Shown piece after piece: positions 1-7,154 of a stretch of 64,000 nucleotides of DNA. This DNA comes from Intestinimonas massiliensis (ex Afouda et al. 2020) (GTDB lineage: Bacteria > Bacillota > Clostridia > Oscillospirales > Oscillospiraceae). The stretch lies in assembly GCF_900626285.1 (NCBI RefSeq), contig NZ_LR131147.1, positions 202,267 to 266,266 of the forward strand. Direction: 5' to 3'. The notes below the pieces were generated by a model that saw only the letters and a program-made list of their open reading frames with translations, was not told the origin of the DNA and ran no database searches. A program made the translations under genes and the position numbers. Each line of letters begins with the position of its first letter. Position 1 is the stretch's first letter.

Positions 1-219
1 GCCTCGGTCATTATCAATCTGGTCTCCATCGGCCTTTCGCCGGAAAACATCCCCGCCGCCATTCTGGGTGGCGAGGGCATCAACCGGGTATCGGTGATCC
101 CACCCTGGCTGCTGCTCTTCGCCGTTGTCTTTTCAGTGTTTATCGGTCTGGGCTCCGGCTACTACCCCGCCAACAAGGCAGTTGGCATTCCCGCCCTGGA
201 GGCCATCAAAAGCGAATAA
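1..219 (+). CDS. FtsX/MacB-type ABC transporter permease, C-terminal fragment
   Basis: Frame 1 is open from the window edge to TAA at 217-219, giving 72 residues of a longer protein. The fragment has two hydrophobic segments (around ASVIINLVSIGL and WLLLFAVVFSVFIGLGSG) and ends in YYPANKAVGIPALEAIKSE. The G-x-G-x-Y-P-A-x-x-A pattern followed by PxEAI/L is the characteristic end of MacB/FtsX permeases that drive extracytoplasmic, mechanotransmission-type ABC transporters. The substrate cannot be told from the fragment. The gene runs convergently with the blaR1-like gene and shares a hairpin terminator with it. Confidence 0.8.
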   Translation, partial: ASVIINLVSIGLSPENIPAAILGGEGINRVSVIPPWLLLFAVVFSVFIGLGSGYYPANKAVGIPALEAIKSE

Positions 220-227
220 AAGAAACA

Positions 228-258
228 GTCAGGCGGAACCATTAAGGTTCCGCCTGAC
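228..258. terminator. Bidirectional terminator between permease and blaR1-like gene
   Basis: A perfect 13-bp inverted repeat (GTCAGGCGGAACC, loop ATTAA, then its complement) lies between two convergent genes and covers the blaR1-like stop codon. On the minus strand it is followed by a T-rich tract; on the plus strand the T-tract is weak. Confidence 0.7.
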
Positions 259-2176
259 TCATTTGCAGCATCATCCACATGGCGGGCTGGTTGGCCTCCA
301 TCCAGTCCGTCCCGTGCTCCTCCCGGACAGTCTCCGCCGCCTCTCTCCAGGCGTCGAAATAGGCCTGTCCGGTGTCCGCCTCCAGCTTGAGCTGTGCCTC
401 CGGAGCCAGTTCATCCAGCACCAGCCGCATCAGGTGGCCCTCCAGCCCGGTCTGTCCCCCCGCCAGAAATCGGGAGAAGATGTAGCGCAGGGTGTCCGTC
501 CCGCCGTCCAGCAGGGCCTGGTGCTCCTCCGGGTGAGCCGCCAGATAATCGCCCGGATTGGAAGAGGCGGCGGGAGCGGAGGCGATGGAGGCAAAAAGTT
601 CAGCCGTCCGATCCAGCCGTTCCTCACACGCCTGCAGAAAGGCCTCCACATCCCCGGTACGGATATCCACGCTCTCCGAAAGCGTCTCACAGGTCAGATT
701 TGCGTAGAACAGTGCATCCTCCGGTCCGCCGCTGCCCACCCATAAGGAATACCGGCCTTCGATGGGATAGACGCAGATATAAAGGCCGGAGCCCACCTCT
801 GTGCAGGCATAGTCCGTCAGGTCCGCCCAGGTCAGTGCCTCTCCCTTCTGCGAGAGTTCCAGCACGTCTTCCAGGGTAAGTGTGCGGTCGAAATAGCCCT
901 CCGGCAGCGGAGAATCCCCCGCTCCATAGACATCTTCCCAGGTAACCAGCCAGTCATAAGGCGCGTCATAGGAATCCCCGTCGATCATCAGATAGACGTT
1001 CCCCATGTTGACCACCTCGTGCCTGGAACCGTCTGTCAGGGTAAGGTATAGCATGATGCTCTGTCCGTTCAGGGTCTCTGGGTTCTTGACCAGGCGCCCA
1101 CTGCTCTGGTTGAGCAGTTCCACTACCTCCGGGATCTCCTCCGGGGAGAGCTGCTTATACTGCCTGTCCTTGCTCTGGGGCATCACCACCAGGTCCACGG
1201 AGGCCACCTGATCCGCCGTCAGATTTTGGGCCCACTCCAGGGTGGGATGGCGGGCCGGGTCGGTGAGGAAGCACACCGCCGCCGCAATACAGACTGCCGC
1301 TGCCGCCAGCACCAGCCAGAAGGTGGGTCTTCTGTAGTTCAGAACCGCCTTGATCCGTCCCTTCACGTTCCCCTCTCCAAACGCAAGTGGACAGGCGGCC
1401 AGGGTGCGGCGGTCCACACTGCAGGTCAGCAGGGCCAGGGAATAGGCCCTCTTTCCCTCCCCATCCAGGGTGCGGACCACCCGCTCATCGCAGGCCAGCT
1501 CCAGATCCCGGCAGAACAGCCAGTAGGCTGCCCACACCAGAGGATGGAACCAGTAGACCGCCAGCAGAAAGAACCCCAGCGGCTTCCACCAGTGATCCTT
1601 CCGGGCCAGGTGGGCCTGTTCATGGGCCAGCACCGGCCCCAGCGCCGAGGCGGGCAGATCGGAGGGCAGATAGATCCTGGGCCGGAACACGCCCAGGACA
1701 AAAGGCGTGTCAACCCGGTCACACTGCCAGACCCGCCCCTCCAGCGGAACCGCTTCCGCCACCCGACGCCGCAGGCGCAGGACACTTACCAGCGCGTATC
1801 CCAGCAGCAGGAGGACACCGGCCAGCCAGACCCAGCTCAGCACAGTCATCAGTTCCGGCCCTGCCGCTGTCGTGGAATTGGCCACCACCTCCGTGTGGCT
1901 GCCCATGTCTCCGCCTGTAATTTGCGGCAGATCAGCTGTAAAGTCATATAGCTTTTCAGAAAAAGTGGGCTGAGATGCGGTCGGGATCCGGGGGACCAGG
2001 CTCAGGGAGCTTTCCAGGGAAATGGGCACCGCCAGCCGTACCCCTACCAGAGCCCACAGCACGCAGCGCACCCACTTGGGAGCCCGGAACAGGACCAGCC
2101 GCAGCAGGATCATCGCCAGAATGAGCCAGCCGGCGGAAAAGCCCATGGACAGGAGCTTTGCAAGCAGAGCGTCCAT
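242..2176 (-). CDS. BlaR1/MecR1-type M56 membrane metallopeptidase sensor
   Basis: 644 residues from ATG at 2176, preceded at good spacing by GGAGGAG; a GTG two codons upstream is too close to it. The N-terminal half has transmembrane helices (residues about 13-33, 110-130 and after the zinc site). The zinc motif HEQAH is near residue 187, with the distal acidic motif LELACDERVV about 40 residues on, as in M56 peptidases. A further helix lies near residue 290. The C-terminal part (about 300-644) is not a recognisable penicillin-binding sensor domain, so the signal is unknown. Family knowledge: such proteins sense a cell-wall signal and trigger loss of the partner repressor. It is the second gene of a blaI-blaR1 operon. 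Confidence 0.85.
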   Translation of the reverse strand: MDALLAKLLSMGFSAGWLILAMILLRLVLFRAPKWVRCVLWALVGVRLAVPISLESSLSLVPRIPTASQPTFSEKLYDFTADLPQITGGDMGSHTEVVANSTTAAGPELMTVLSWVWLAGVLLLLGYALVSVLRLRRRVAEAVPLEGRVWQCDRVDTPFVLGVFRPRIYLPSDLPASALGPVLAHEQAHLARKDHWWKPLGFFLLAVYWFHPLVWAAYWLFCRDLELACDERVVRTLDGEGKRAYSLALLTCSVDRRTLAACPLAFGEGNVKGRIKAVLNYRRPTFWLVLAAAAVCIAAAVCFLTDPARHPTLEWAQNLTADQVASVDLVVMPQSKDRQYKQLSPEEIPEVVELLNQSSGRLVKNPETLNGQSIMLYLTLTDGSRHEVVNMGNVYLMIDGDSYDAPYDWLVTWEDVYGAGDSPLPEGYFDRTLTLEDVLELSQKGEALTWADLTDYACTEVGSGLYICVYPIEGRYSLWVGSGGPEDALFYANLTCETLSESVDIRTGDVEAFLQACEERLDRTAELFASIASAPAASSNPGDYLAAHPEEHQALLDGGTDTLRYIFSRFLAGGQTGLEGHLMRLVLDELAPEAQLKLEADTGQAYFDAWREAAETVREEHGTDWMEANQPAMWMMLQMSQAEP

Positions 2177-2178
2177 GC

Positions 2179-2544
2179 TCACTCCTCCTTCCCGTAAGCG
2201 TCGATCAACTTGCGGATCTCCTCCACATCGGCCTTGGACAGCCCCTTCCGGGCGGTAAAGGCCGCCAGAAAGGCGGGCAGGGAGCCGCCGAAGGATTCCG
2301 TCACGAACTCCTCACTCTGGCAGGCGTAGAACTCCTCCCGGGAAATCCTGGCTGTCACCACGCTGTCACTGGTCTCAAAAATCTCCCGGTCACACAGCCG
2401 CTTCAATACCGTGTAGGTGGTAGTCCGCTTCCACTGCAGTTCCTTCTGGCACAGCTTCACCAGTTCTCCAGTGGTCAGCGGTGCGTTGGCCCAGATCAGA
2501 TCCGCAAATCTGGCCTCTACCGCCCCCAGACGATATTCCTTCAT
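2179..2544 (-). CDS. BlaI/MecI/CopY-family winged-helix repressor
   Basis: 121 residues starting at ATG 2544 with the ribosome site GGAGGTGAT. The N-terminus (RFADLIWANAPLTTGELVK, then RTTTYTVLKRLCDREI) is the winged-helix DNA-binding domain of BlaI/MecI; the C-terminal acidic helix (SKADVEEIRKLIDAY) is the dimerisation part. It ends two bases before the blaR1-like gene, so both are cotranscribed. An operator-like palindrome of the BlaI type overlaps its promoter, which predicts autoregulation. No beta-lactamase lies next to it, so the regulated target may be elsewhere or only the operon itself. Confidence 0.9.
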   Translation of the reverse strand: MKEYRLGAVEARFADLIWANAPLTTGELVKLCQKELQWKRTTTYTVLKRLCDREIFETSDSVVTARISREEFYACQSEEFVTESFGGSLPAFLAAFTARKGLSKADVEEIRKLIDAYGKEE

Positions 2545-2560
2545 AGTATCACCTCCGGTT

Positions 2561-2577
2561 GTTTACACATTGTAGAC
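2561..2577. promoter_or_regulatory. BlaI-type operator
   Basis: The 17-bp near-palindrome GTTTACACATTGTAGAC has half-sites GTnTACA/TGTAnAC. The TACA...TGTA core is the element bound by BlaI/MecI. It sits immediately downstream of the -10 box of the blaI-like promoter, where a bound repressor would block transcription. Confidence 0.75.
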
Positions 2578-2583
2578 AACCAC

Positions 2584-2612
2584 AGTCTATCGCATACCCT
2601 TCCTGTTGTCAA
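2584..2612 (-). promoter_or_regulatory. Promoter of blaI-blaR1-like operon
   Basis: On the minus strand TTGACA (2612-2607) is followed after 17 bp by TAGACT (2589-2584). The predicted start falls inside the adjacent operator palindrome. Confidence 0.7.
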
Positions 2613-2651
2613 GCATAGTTTGACGTGGCTTCACCATGAGCCTGTTCCGCA

Positions 2652-2702
2652 CAGGCATGAAAACCCCGTTCAGTTCAGAACTGAACGGGGTTTTCATGCC
2701 TG
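2652..2702. terminator. Perfect 25-bp-arm palindrome, probable terminator
   Basis: Two perfectly complementary 25-base arms are separated by one base. Each arm contains AACGGGGTTTT-like sequence, giving a GC block followed by T residues on either strand. It lies downstream of the DUF1266 gene operon (minus strand) and upstream of blaI, so it most likely ends the former. The arms are unusually long for a terminator. Confidence 0.65.
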
Positions 2703-2735
2703 CTTCTTTGACAGGTGCAAAAACAGAAGGCTTTT

Positions 2736-3917
2736 TTATGGTACAAATCCGATCCGGCGCCGGGCGGGCCAGGGGTGCTCCCGCCACTTTCCGCCATTCT
2801 GCTTGTCCGTTCCGGTCAGCAGATCGGTAGCCGCGTCCGCAAGATAGCCCAGATAGCCGGCAGCGGCGGGGTCGCCGCAGAGCAGCTTCCACATCAGGCC
2901 GCCAAACAGGTAGGACTGGGCAAATTCCCGCCAGCTGTGGAGCTCCTCTGCCGCCTTTTGGGACAGCTCCCAGAGGATACCCACCGCTTCACTCTCAGTG
3001 ATCCACCCCAGATAGCTGCCCCAGCGGGTCAGCATGGCTGCCCGGCCCACATCCCAGCCGGCCAGAAAGCCCGGCGCATACCGCTCCTTGTATCGCTGTG
3101 CGAACCGCCAGGCCCGGGCGGCCGATTCCCGGTCCTCGTCATCGGCATCCTCGTCCAGCAGTGCATCCGGCGACGCCGCCTCGGCATAGACCTGGTAGCG
3201 CAGGATGTAACCTTCCCGGACCAGGTAGCGGATCATATCCAGCAGATCGCTGCGGCCGTCAATGCCCCAGGAGCGGCGCACGATGGACACTACCTGCTGC
3301 TCCATGACCGGGATATGCTCCTCCACATCCATTCCGTCCAGCCTGTGATCGTTGAGGACAGAAACGATGCCGGAAAGCAGAATACCAAACCGCTCCCATT
3401 GCGCTCCATCTCTGGCGTATGGTACCGGCTCAGGCTCAGGCAGCGCCTCCAGCCGGGCCATGGTTTCCTCCAGCAGGATATACAGGCTCTCTTCCTGCTC
3501 CAGCCCAAAGCCGGCCCCGCCGTTGTCGTCCTCCTCCCCGTCCTCCATGGCCAGGGTTTCCAGGGCCGCGGCGATCACGCCCATATCTTCGCCGTACATC
3601 TGGCTCATCAGCTCTTCCATCCCCAGCGCGGAGGCCTGAGCCACCTTTTCATCCACCATCTTCTGCAACAGCGCTTCATTGGCCCCTATCTGTGCCACGT
3701 CGCCCGCTCCAAGGACCTGCCCCAGAATCTCCACTTGCCTTTGGGTATTGGCGGCAAGCTGTTCCGCCTCCCGGTCCGCGGCACCGCACTCTGCTTCCTC
3801 TTCTGCCGTCAGCCGCTCCGCCAGCTGTTCGCTCTCTTCCTTGAGCTCCTTCAGGCTCTCTGAAGCCCGCTCCTTGGCCATCTGGGCCCGCTTCATGATT
3901 TCATCTATGTCAAACAT
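2736..3917 (-). CDS. DUF1266-domain protein
   Basis: 393 residues from ATG 3917 (MFDIDEIMKRAQ); an upstream in-frame ATG at 4016 lies within the preceding gene and is unlikely. The N-terminal third is highly charged and coiled-coil-like (KELKEESEQLAERLTAEEE). The C-terminal part carries the DUF1266 signature: SWGIDGRSDLLDMI, then GWDVGRAAMLTRWGSYLGWI and a terminal SWREFAQSYLFGGLMWK motif. The function of DUF1266 proteins is not established. It is the last gene of a leftward three-gene operon and overlaps the preceding small membrane-protein gene by 8 bases. Confidence 0.8.
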   Translation of the reverse strand: MFDIDEIMKRAQMAKERASESLKELKEESEQLAERLTAEEEAECGAADREAEQLAANTQRQVEILGQVLGAGDVAQIGANEALLQKMVDEKVAQASALGMEELMSQMYGEDMGVIAAALETLAMEDGEEDDNGGAGFGLEQEESLYILLEETMARLEALPEPEPVPYARDGAQWERFGILLSGIVSVLNDHRLDGMDVEEHIPVMEQQVVSIVRRSWGIDGRSDLLDMIRYLVREGYILRYQVYAEAASPDALLDEDADDEDRESAARAWRFAQRYKERYAPGFLAGWDVGRAAMLTRWGSYLGWITESEAVGILWELSQKAAEELHSWREFAQSYLFGGLMWKLLCGDPAAAGYLGYLADAATDLLTGTDKQNGGKWREHPWPARRRIGFVP

Positions 3918-4092
3918 CGCCCTCGTCCTCCTGTTCCGGCGGAAGCGGATGCCATGCGGGTGGTGCCTTGTGTCTGGTAAACAAGTGCTTGACCCGCTCC
4001 AATATGCCATCCACAAAGTGGAACCACAGATTGCCTGCCGCTACTGCCGCCACAAGGATCAGCAGACATGCACCGATCTCTTTTAAGTACAT
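3910..4092 (-). CDS. Small single-span membrane protein
   Basis: 60 residues beginning MYLKEIGACLLILVAAVAAG, with one transmembrane helix (about 6-25) and a basic, proline-rich tail. The ATG at 4092 follows GAGGGGAG very closely; a TTG start at 4113, inside the end of the upstream gene, is an alternative. It sits between two genes of the same operon with an overlap on the downstream side, which supports it being translated. Not recognised as a known family. Confidence 0.6.
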   Translation of the reverse strand: MYLKEIGACLLILVAAVAAGNLWFHFVDGILERVKHLFTRHKAPPAWHPLPPEQEDEGDV

Positions 4093-4099
4093 ACTCCCC

Positions 4100-4585
4100 T
4101 CACTTTGTGGCAAAACGCTTCATAAAGAAGTCAGTAAAGGCCGCCAGAGGTTCCTCCTGGGAGACATATACGTACAGGGATTCATCCTCCAGCCAGTCAT
4201 AAGCGTTAATGGCAATATAGCCTTTCCTGTCAGGGTAGATCACAAAGGCGTCGGTGGGATACTTGTTTCGATAGGCCTTCAGGATCTCGGACCGGCGGTA
4301 ATATGTGGGGTCGCCGCAGCCAGAGAGGTCTGGAACGGTGGGGACCACCACGATGGTCTGACTGTCCTCATTCCACCCCACGATAAGGTTGCCGATCTTC
4401 GTCTTGCTGCCGTGGACAAACCCATAGTTGAAGCGGCTCACGTCCTCGGTGTAGCCGAAAATCAGCTGGTAGTCGTCACCATTCTCCACCACCTGATTGA
4501 ACAGCGCCCGCATCTTTTTCGCGTTTGCGTTGCTCTTTTCCATATCCACCTCAGGCCCCTTAAACAATTTCCCGAAAAATCCCAT
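4100..4585 (-). CDS. Conserved-type hypothetical protein, first gene of DUF1266 operon
   Basis: 161 residues from ATG 4585 with AAGGAGGAG upstream. The protein is soluble and mixed alpha/beta in character, with no signal peptide or membrane segment, and a hydrophobic-basic N-terminus (MGFFGKLFKGPEVD). No family is recognised. Its stop is followed within 8 bases by the start of the small membrane-protein gene, so these two and the DUF1266 gene form one transcription unit and may act together. Confidence 0.75.
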   Translation of the reverse strand: MGFFGKLFKGPEVDMEKSNANAKKMRALFNQVVENGDDYQLIFGYTEDVSRFNYGFVHGSKTKIGNLIVGWNEDSQTIVVVPTVPDLSGCGDPTYYRRSEILKAYRNKYPTDAFVIYPDRKGYIAINAYDWLEDESLYVYVSQEEPLAAFTDFFMKRFATK

Positions 4586-4679
4586 GGTCTGCTCCTCCTT
4601 AAATAAAGATCTTTTTCTGTTTTTGTTTTTATTTTGCAGAAAATGAAATCCGCCGGAATACAGACAGATTCAGACGGAT

Positions 4680-5294
4680 TTACATTGTTCCTTTCAGTGT
4701 CTCCAGATAATCCACGATGGTACTGATCTGAACGGCCACCGTCTCATCCGCCGCTTCGGGTACAAACAGCGGCAGCGTCTGCGGAATCGCACGGCGGACG
4801 ATCATAACGGTCAGGCTTAGATTCGTAAACAGGTTGATTCTGTTCTGATCGGCTCTGATCCCAAAGCACTCCAGAATGTCGCCGAAAAGGCGGGACTGCT
4901 TTTCCCGGAAAAGCTGGTAGCTCTCCTCCGACAAGCGCCGGAAGATCAGCTGCTGCTCCTCGATGGTCAGAACGGCAATCCCGTTTCGCTCGCCATAGCA
5001 GCAGGTATGGAGGAATTGACGCACCGCCTCCCGCCAGCTCAGGGCAGGATCAGCCATCAGCTTTTGCGCATACGCCAGGATTTTGGGCTGCTGGAGATAC
5101 AGCGTCTCCACGATCAGATCCTCCTTCGTGGGGAAGAAGGAGTAAAAGAACGTGCGTGAGATGCCCACCGCCTTATAGATCTGCTCCACCGTTGTGTGCT
5201 GGATCCCCTGCCGGGCCATCAGTTCAAGCGCTGTGGTAACCAGGGATTTTCGGATCTGCTCCCGCTCTTTCTCTGAATAAGCGACCTTCGGCAT
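4680..5294 (-). CDS. TetR/AcrR-family transcriptional regulator
   Basis: 204 residues from ATG 5294 (MPKVAYSEKEREQI), chosen because GAGAGGTG precedes it; an ATG six codons upstream lacks a ribosome site. The N-terminal helix-turn-helix is clear (ALELMARQGIQHTTVEQIYKAVGISRTFFYSFFPTKEDLI, about 25-65). The C-terminal part is the helical ligand-binding and dimerisation domain. Upstream lies a perfect 30-bp palindrome that is probably its operator, located between this gene and a divergently oriented lipoprotein gene, so both may be regulated. Confidence 0.9.
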   Translation of the reverse strand: MPKVAYSEKEREQIRKSLVTTALELMARQGIQHTTVEQIYKAVGISRTFFYSFFPTKEDLIVETLYLQQPKILAYAQKLMADPALSWREAVRQFLHTCCYGERNGIAVLTIEEQQLIFRRLSEESYQLFREKQSRLFGDILECFGIRADQNRINLFTNLSLTVMIVRRAIPQTLPLFVPEAADETVAVQISTIVDYLETLKGTM

Positions 5295-5310
5295 CTCACC
5301 TCTCCCCTTC

Positions 5311-5340
5311 ATAAAAACAAATCTACAGATTTGTTTTTAT
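5311..5340. promoter_or_regulatory. TetR-type operator palindrome
   Basis: Perfect inverted repeat with 14-base arms (ATAAAAACAAATCT) around a 2-base centre, in the intergenic region between the TetR gene and the divergent lipoprotein gene. On the minus strand it directly follows a -10-like TAAAAT spaced 17 bp from TTGTAA. Confidence 0.75.
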
Positions 5341-5374
5341 TTTAACATGTCGGTCGCTACATTACAAGCACAAC

Positions 5375-5403
5375 TTGCACTAACCGGAGAGATCGTATAT
5401 TAT
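5375..5403 (+). promoter_or_regulatory. Promoter of lipoprotein gene
   Basis: TTGCAC at 5375-5380 and TATTAT at 5398-5403, spaced by exactly 17 bp, 56 bases upstream of the lipoprotein start and 35 bp from the TetR operator palindrome. Confidence 0.6.
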
Positions 5404-5458
5404 GAAATTAAGTTCCAGCGCCATCAAACCGGATATTCAGGAAAGGTGGGAACAACCG

Positions 5459-5947
5459 ATGAAACGGGTACTTGCCATTTTGAGTGTGCTGCTCCCCTGC
5501 ACCCTGCTGCTGGCCGGGTGCACCGCCCCGCCGGAGGCCACCAAGCGGGACACCATTCCCTTTTCGGAGGGACAGCTCTATGCCGTCGCTCACCTGGGCT
5601 ATCAGCAGATCGAAAATCTGGATTACTATACGGAGCATTACCTGGACAGCGACGCGCTGCCCATCCACTATCTTTCCGACGGAGACTACTATCTGGTGAT
5701 CCCCCGGTATGATGGCATGTCCCTCTCCCTCTCTCAGGGAGATATTGAGACCTTGGGGTCTGTGCTGATTTTTGAGGATCCCAACTGCCAGCCGTTTATT
5801 ATCCAGTGCAATGCCAGCGATATCTTTGCAGACGCCGTCATTCATTTGACCTATGGCGAGGAGGAAGCGGAATTCTCCCCCTTTATCTCGTTGAAAGACG
5901 GCTCCGTTGACATCGGCCCAAACGGGCTGCTCCTGACAGAGGAATAA
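5459..5947 (+). CDS. Predicted lipoprotein of unknown function
   Basis: 162 residues from ATG 5459 with AAGGTGGG upstream; the in-frame ATG at 5402 would put 19 polar residues before the signal peptide. MKRVLAILSVLLPCTLLLAGC is a signal-peptidase II leader with lipobox LLAG-C, so the protein should be anchored to the outer face of the membrane. The mature part is acidic and not recognised. It is divergent from the TetR gene across a palindrome, so TetR control is plausible. Confidence 0.75.
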   Translation: MKRVLAILSVLLPCTLLLAGCTAPPEATKRDTIPFSEGQLYAVAHLGYQQIENLDYYTEHYLDSDALPIHYLSDGDYYLVIPRYDGMSLSLSQGDIETLGSVLIFEDPNCQPFIIQCNASDIFADAVIHLTYGEEEAEFSPFISLKDGSVDIGPNGLLLTEE

Positions 5948-5951
5948 ATGT

Positions 5952-5988
5952 AAAAAGCCTTGAAATCCTTTTGGTTTCAAGGCTTTTT
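5952..5988. terminator. Bidirectional terminator
   Basis: Stem AAAAAGCCTTGAAA / TTTCAAGGCTTTTT with a 9-base loop, with A-tract and T-tract on both sides, so it works on both strands. It separates the convergent lipoprotein gene and the DUF6774-like gene. Near-identical copies occur at 8622-8657 and about 11889-11926. Confidence 0.85.
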
Positions 5989-6020
5989 ATTTAATAAAGG
6001 CAGGCGGGAAACCATACTTT

Positions 6021-6200
6021 TTATCCGGCTGTTTGCTTGTTATTGCGGCCGCAAATGCTCCTTTGCGTTGCAATGGTGAGCAAAGTATCCCCCAGCTGCG
6101 TCAGGGTCACTCCAAGCAAATTCAATTCATCTTCCGTTAGTTTACAGGCAAGCGCATTGGCAACAGCAGTGATGGAAGCCGTCAATTCGCATGAATTCAC
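6021..6200 (-). CDS. Small DUF6774-like protein
   Basis: 59 residues from GTG 6200, chosen because GGAGGTGG lies 8 bases upstream; an in-frame ATG at 6236 has no such site. The sequence (VNSCELTASITAVANALACKLTEDE...LTQLGDTLLTIATQ) resembles small helical proteins of unknown function common in Clostridia (DUF6774, from memory). Cysteines near the N-terminus and in ALACKL and RSICG are notable. The gene is downstream of, and codirectional with, the YetF-like gene. Confidence 0.65.
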   Translation of the reverse strand: MNSCELTASITAVANALACKLTEDELNLLGVTLTQLGDTLLTIATQRSICGRNNKQTAG

Positions 6201-6264
6201 AACAGAACCACCTCCATACCCATTGTATGACCACATGGTCAGGGCGTGTATGCCATCTGCCGCG

Positions 6265-6951
6265 TCACTTTTTGCCGGTATTCTTTTCGTAGAGAATAAA
6301 TTTTAGATTCCGGTCACAGACCGCTAAAAAGACGTCTTTTGCGGAGTGGACGCGGCGCTGTTCCAGCTGCTTGTCCAGCCAGGTCAAATCCAGTCCCATA
6401 CGCTTGAGGTTGTCCTCCAAAATTCGGCCGTCCATAATCAGCTCCGTGAACAGCAGTTCCTGTTCCGGCTCCAGATTCATATCATTGGGCGTGGCAGGAC
6501 GCTGGCTGCTGACGGGGAGAATGGTAAGTTTTCCGTTGTACTCAAAAACAGCTGTTTGGATATTTGACAAATCAAAGTATCCCTGCTGCCTGCACATGAC
6601 CATAAACTCGCTTAAATCCAGCTTGGCCTTTTTCAGATTTTCACGGTATAGCTTTCCGTGATCCATGAGAATTGTAGGCGTACCATTAAGATATTTACGC
6701 GATCTGGGAATCCGATTGGAGACAACGCTCAGCAGCACGGTAACACCTCCATAGATCAGCATAGCCGTGAGCGGTTTCCATGGCTCCTCCAGCTCTGTAG
6801 CCATTTCAGCCGCAATGGAGCCAATCGTTATCCCAGTAATATAGTCGAAAAAATCCAGCTGGGCAATTTGTTTGTGTCCAATAAATTTAGCCACCAAAAA
6901 CAGCGCGCCAAACGAGCCCAGCGCGGTGAGGCAAAGAACCAGAAAGCTCAT
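6265..6951 (-). CDS. YetF/DUF421-family membrane protein
   Basis: 228 residues from ATG 6951 (MSFLVLCLTALGSFG) with GGAG and GGGGTG upstream. Three N-terminal transmembrane segments surround the family motif (KQIAQLDFFDYITGITIGSIAA). The following cytosolic part has the DUF421 fold (NGTPTILMDHGKLYRENLKKAKLDLSEFMVMCRQQGYFDLSNIQTAVFE), including the R/Q-x-G-Y-F-D motif. Family members in Bacillus (YetF, YrbG, YkjA) are implicated in spore or membrane processes, but the molecular role is not settled. Confidence 0.9.
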   Translation of the reverse strand: MSFLVLCLTALGSFGALFLVAKFIGHKQIAQLDFFDYITGITIGSIAAEMATELEEPWKPLTAMLIYGGVTVLLSVVSNRIPRSRKYLNGTPTILMDHGKLYRENLKKAKLDLSEFMVMCRQQGYFDLSNIQTAVFEYNGKLTILPVSSQRPATPNDMNLEPEQELLFTELIMDGRILEDNLKRMGLDLTWLDKQLEQRRVHSAKDVFLAVCDRNLKFILYEKNTGKK

Positions 6952-6961
6952 ACGATCACCC

Positions 6962-7108
6962 CTACTCCTTTTTATATTCTGTCCAAACCTCCGGCAAGCA
7001 TTCACGGCAGCGTCGTTTCAGCTCCGGTGTACACAGTCTGCCGGAACAGGGTGGGGTGCATCCAAAGGAAATGCCGGTGTGTCCTTCTGCCTTCCTTCGA
7101 CATAGCAT
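6962..7108 (-). CDS. Possible small Cys-rich protein
   Basis: A 48-residue frame (MLCRRKAEGHTGISFGCTPP...CRECLPEVW) directly upstream of the YetF-like gene on the same strand. It contains C-x3-C and C-x2-C pairs that could bind metal. The ribosome site is weak and no family is recognised, so it may be a chance frame. Confidence 0.35.
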   Translation of the reverse strand: MLCRRKAEGHTGISFGCTPPCSGRLCTPELKRRCRECLPEVWTEYKKE

Positions 7109-7154
7109 GACCTGAGCCCCTATTAAATAACGAGGCTCAGAGAGGAATGACCTT

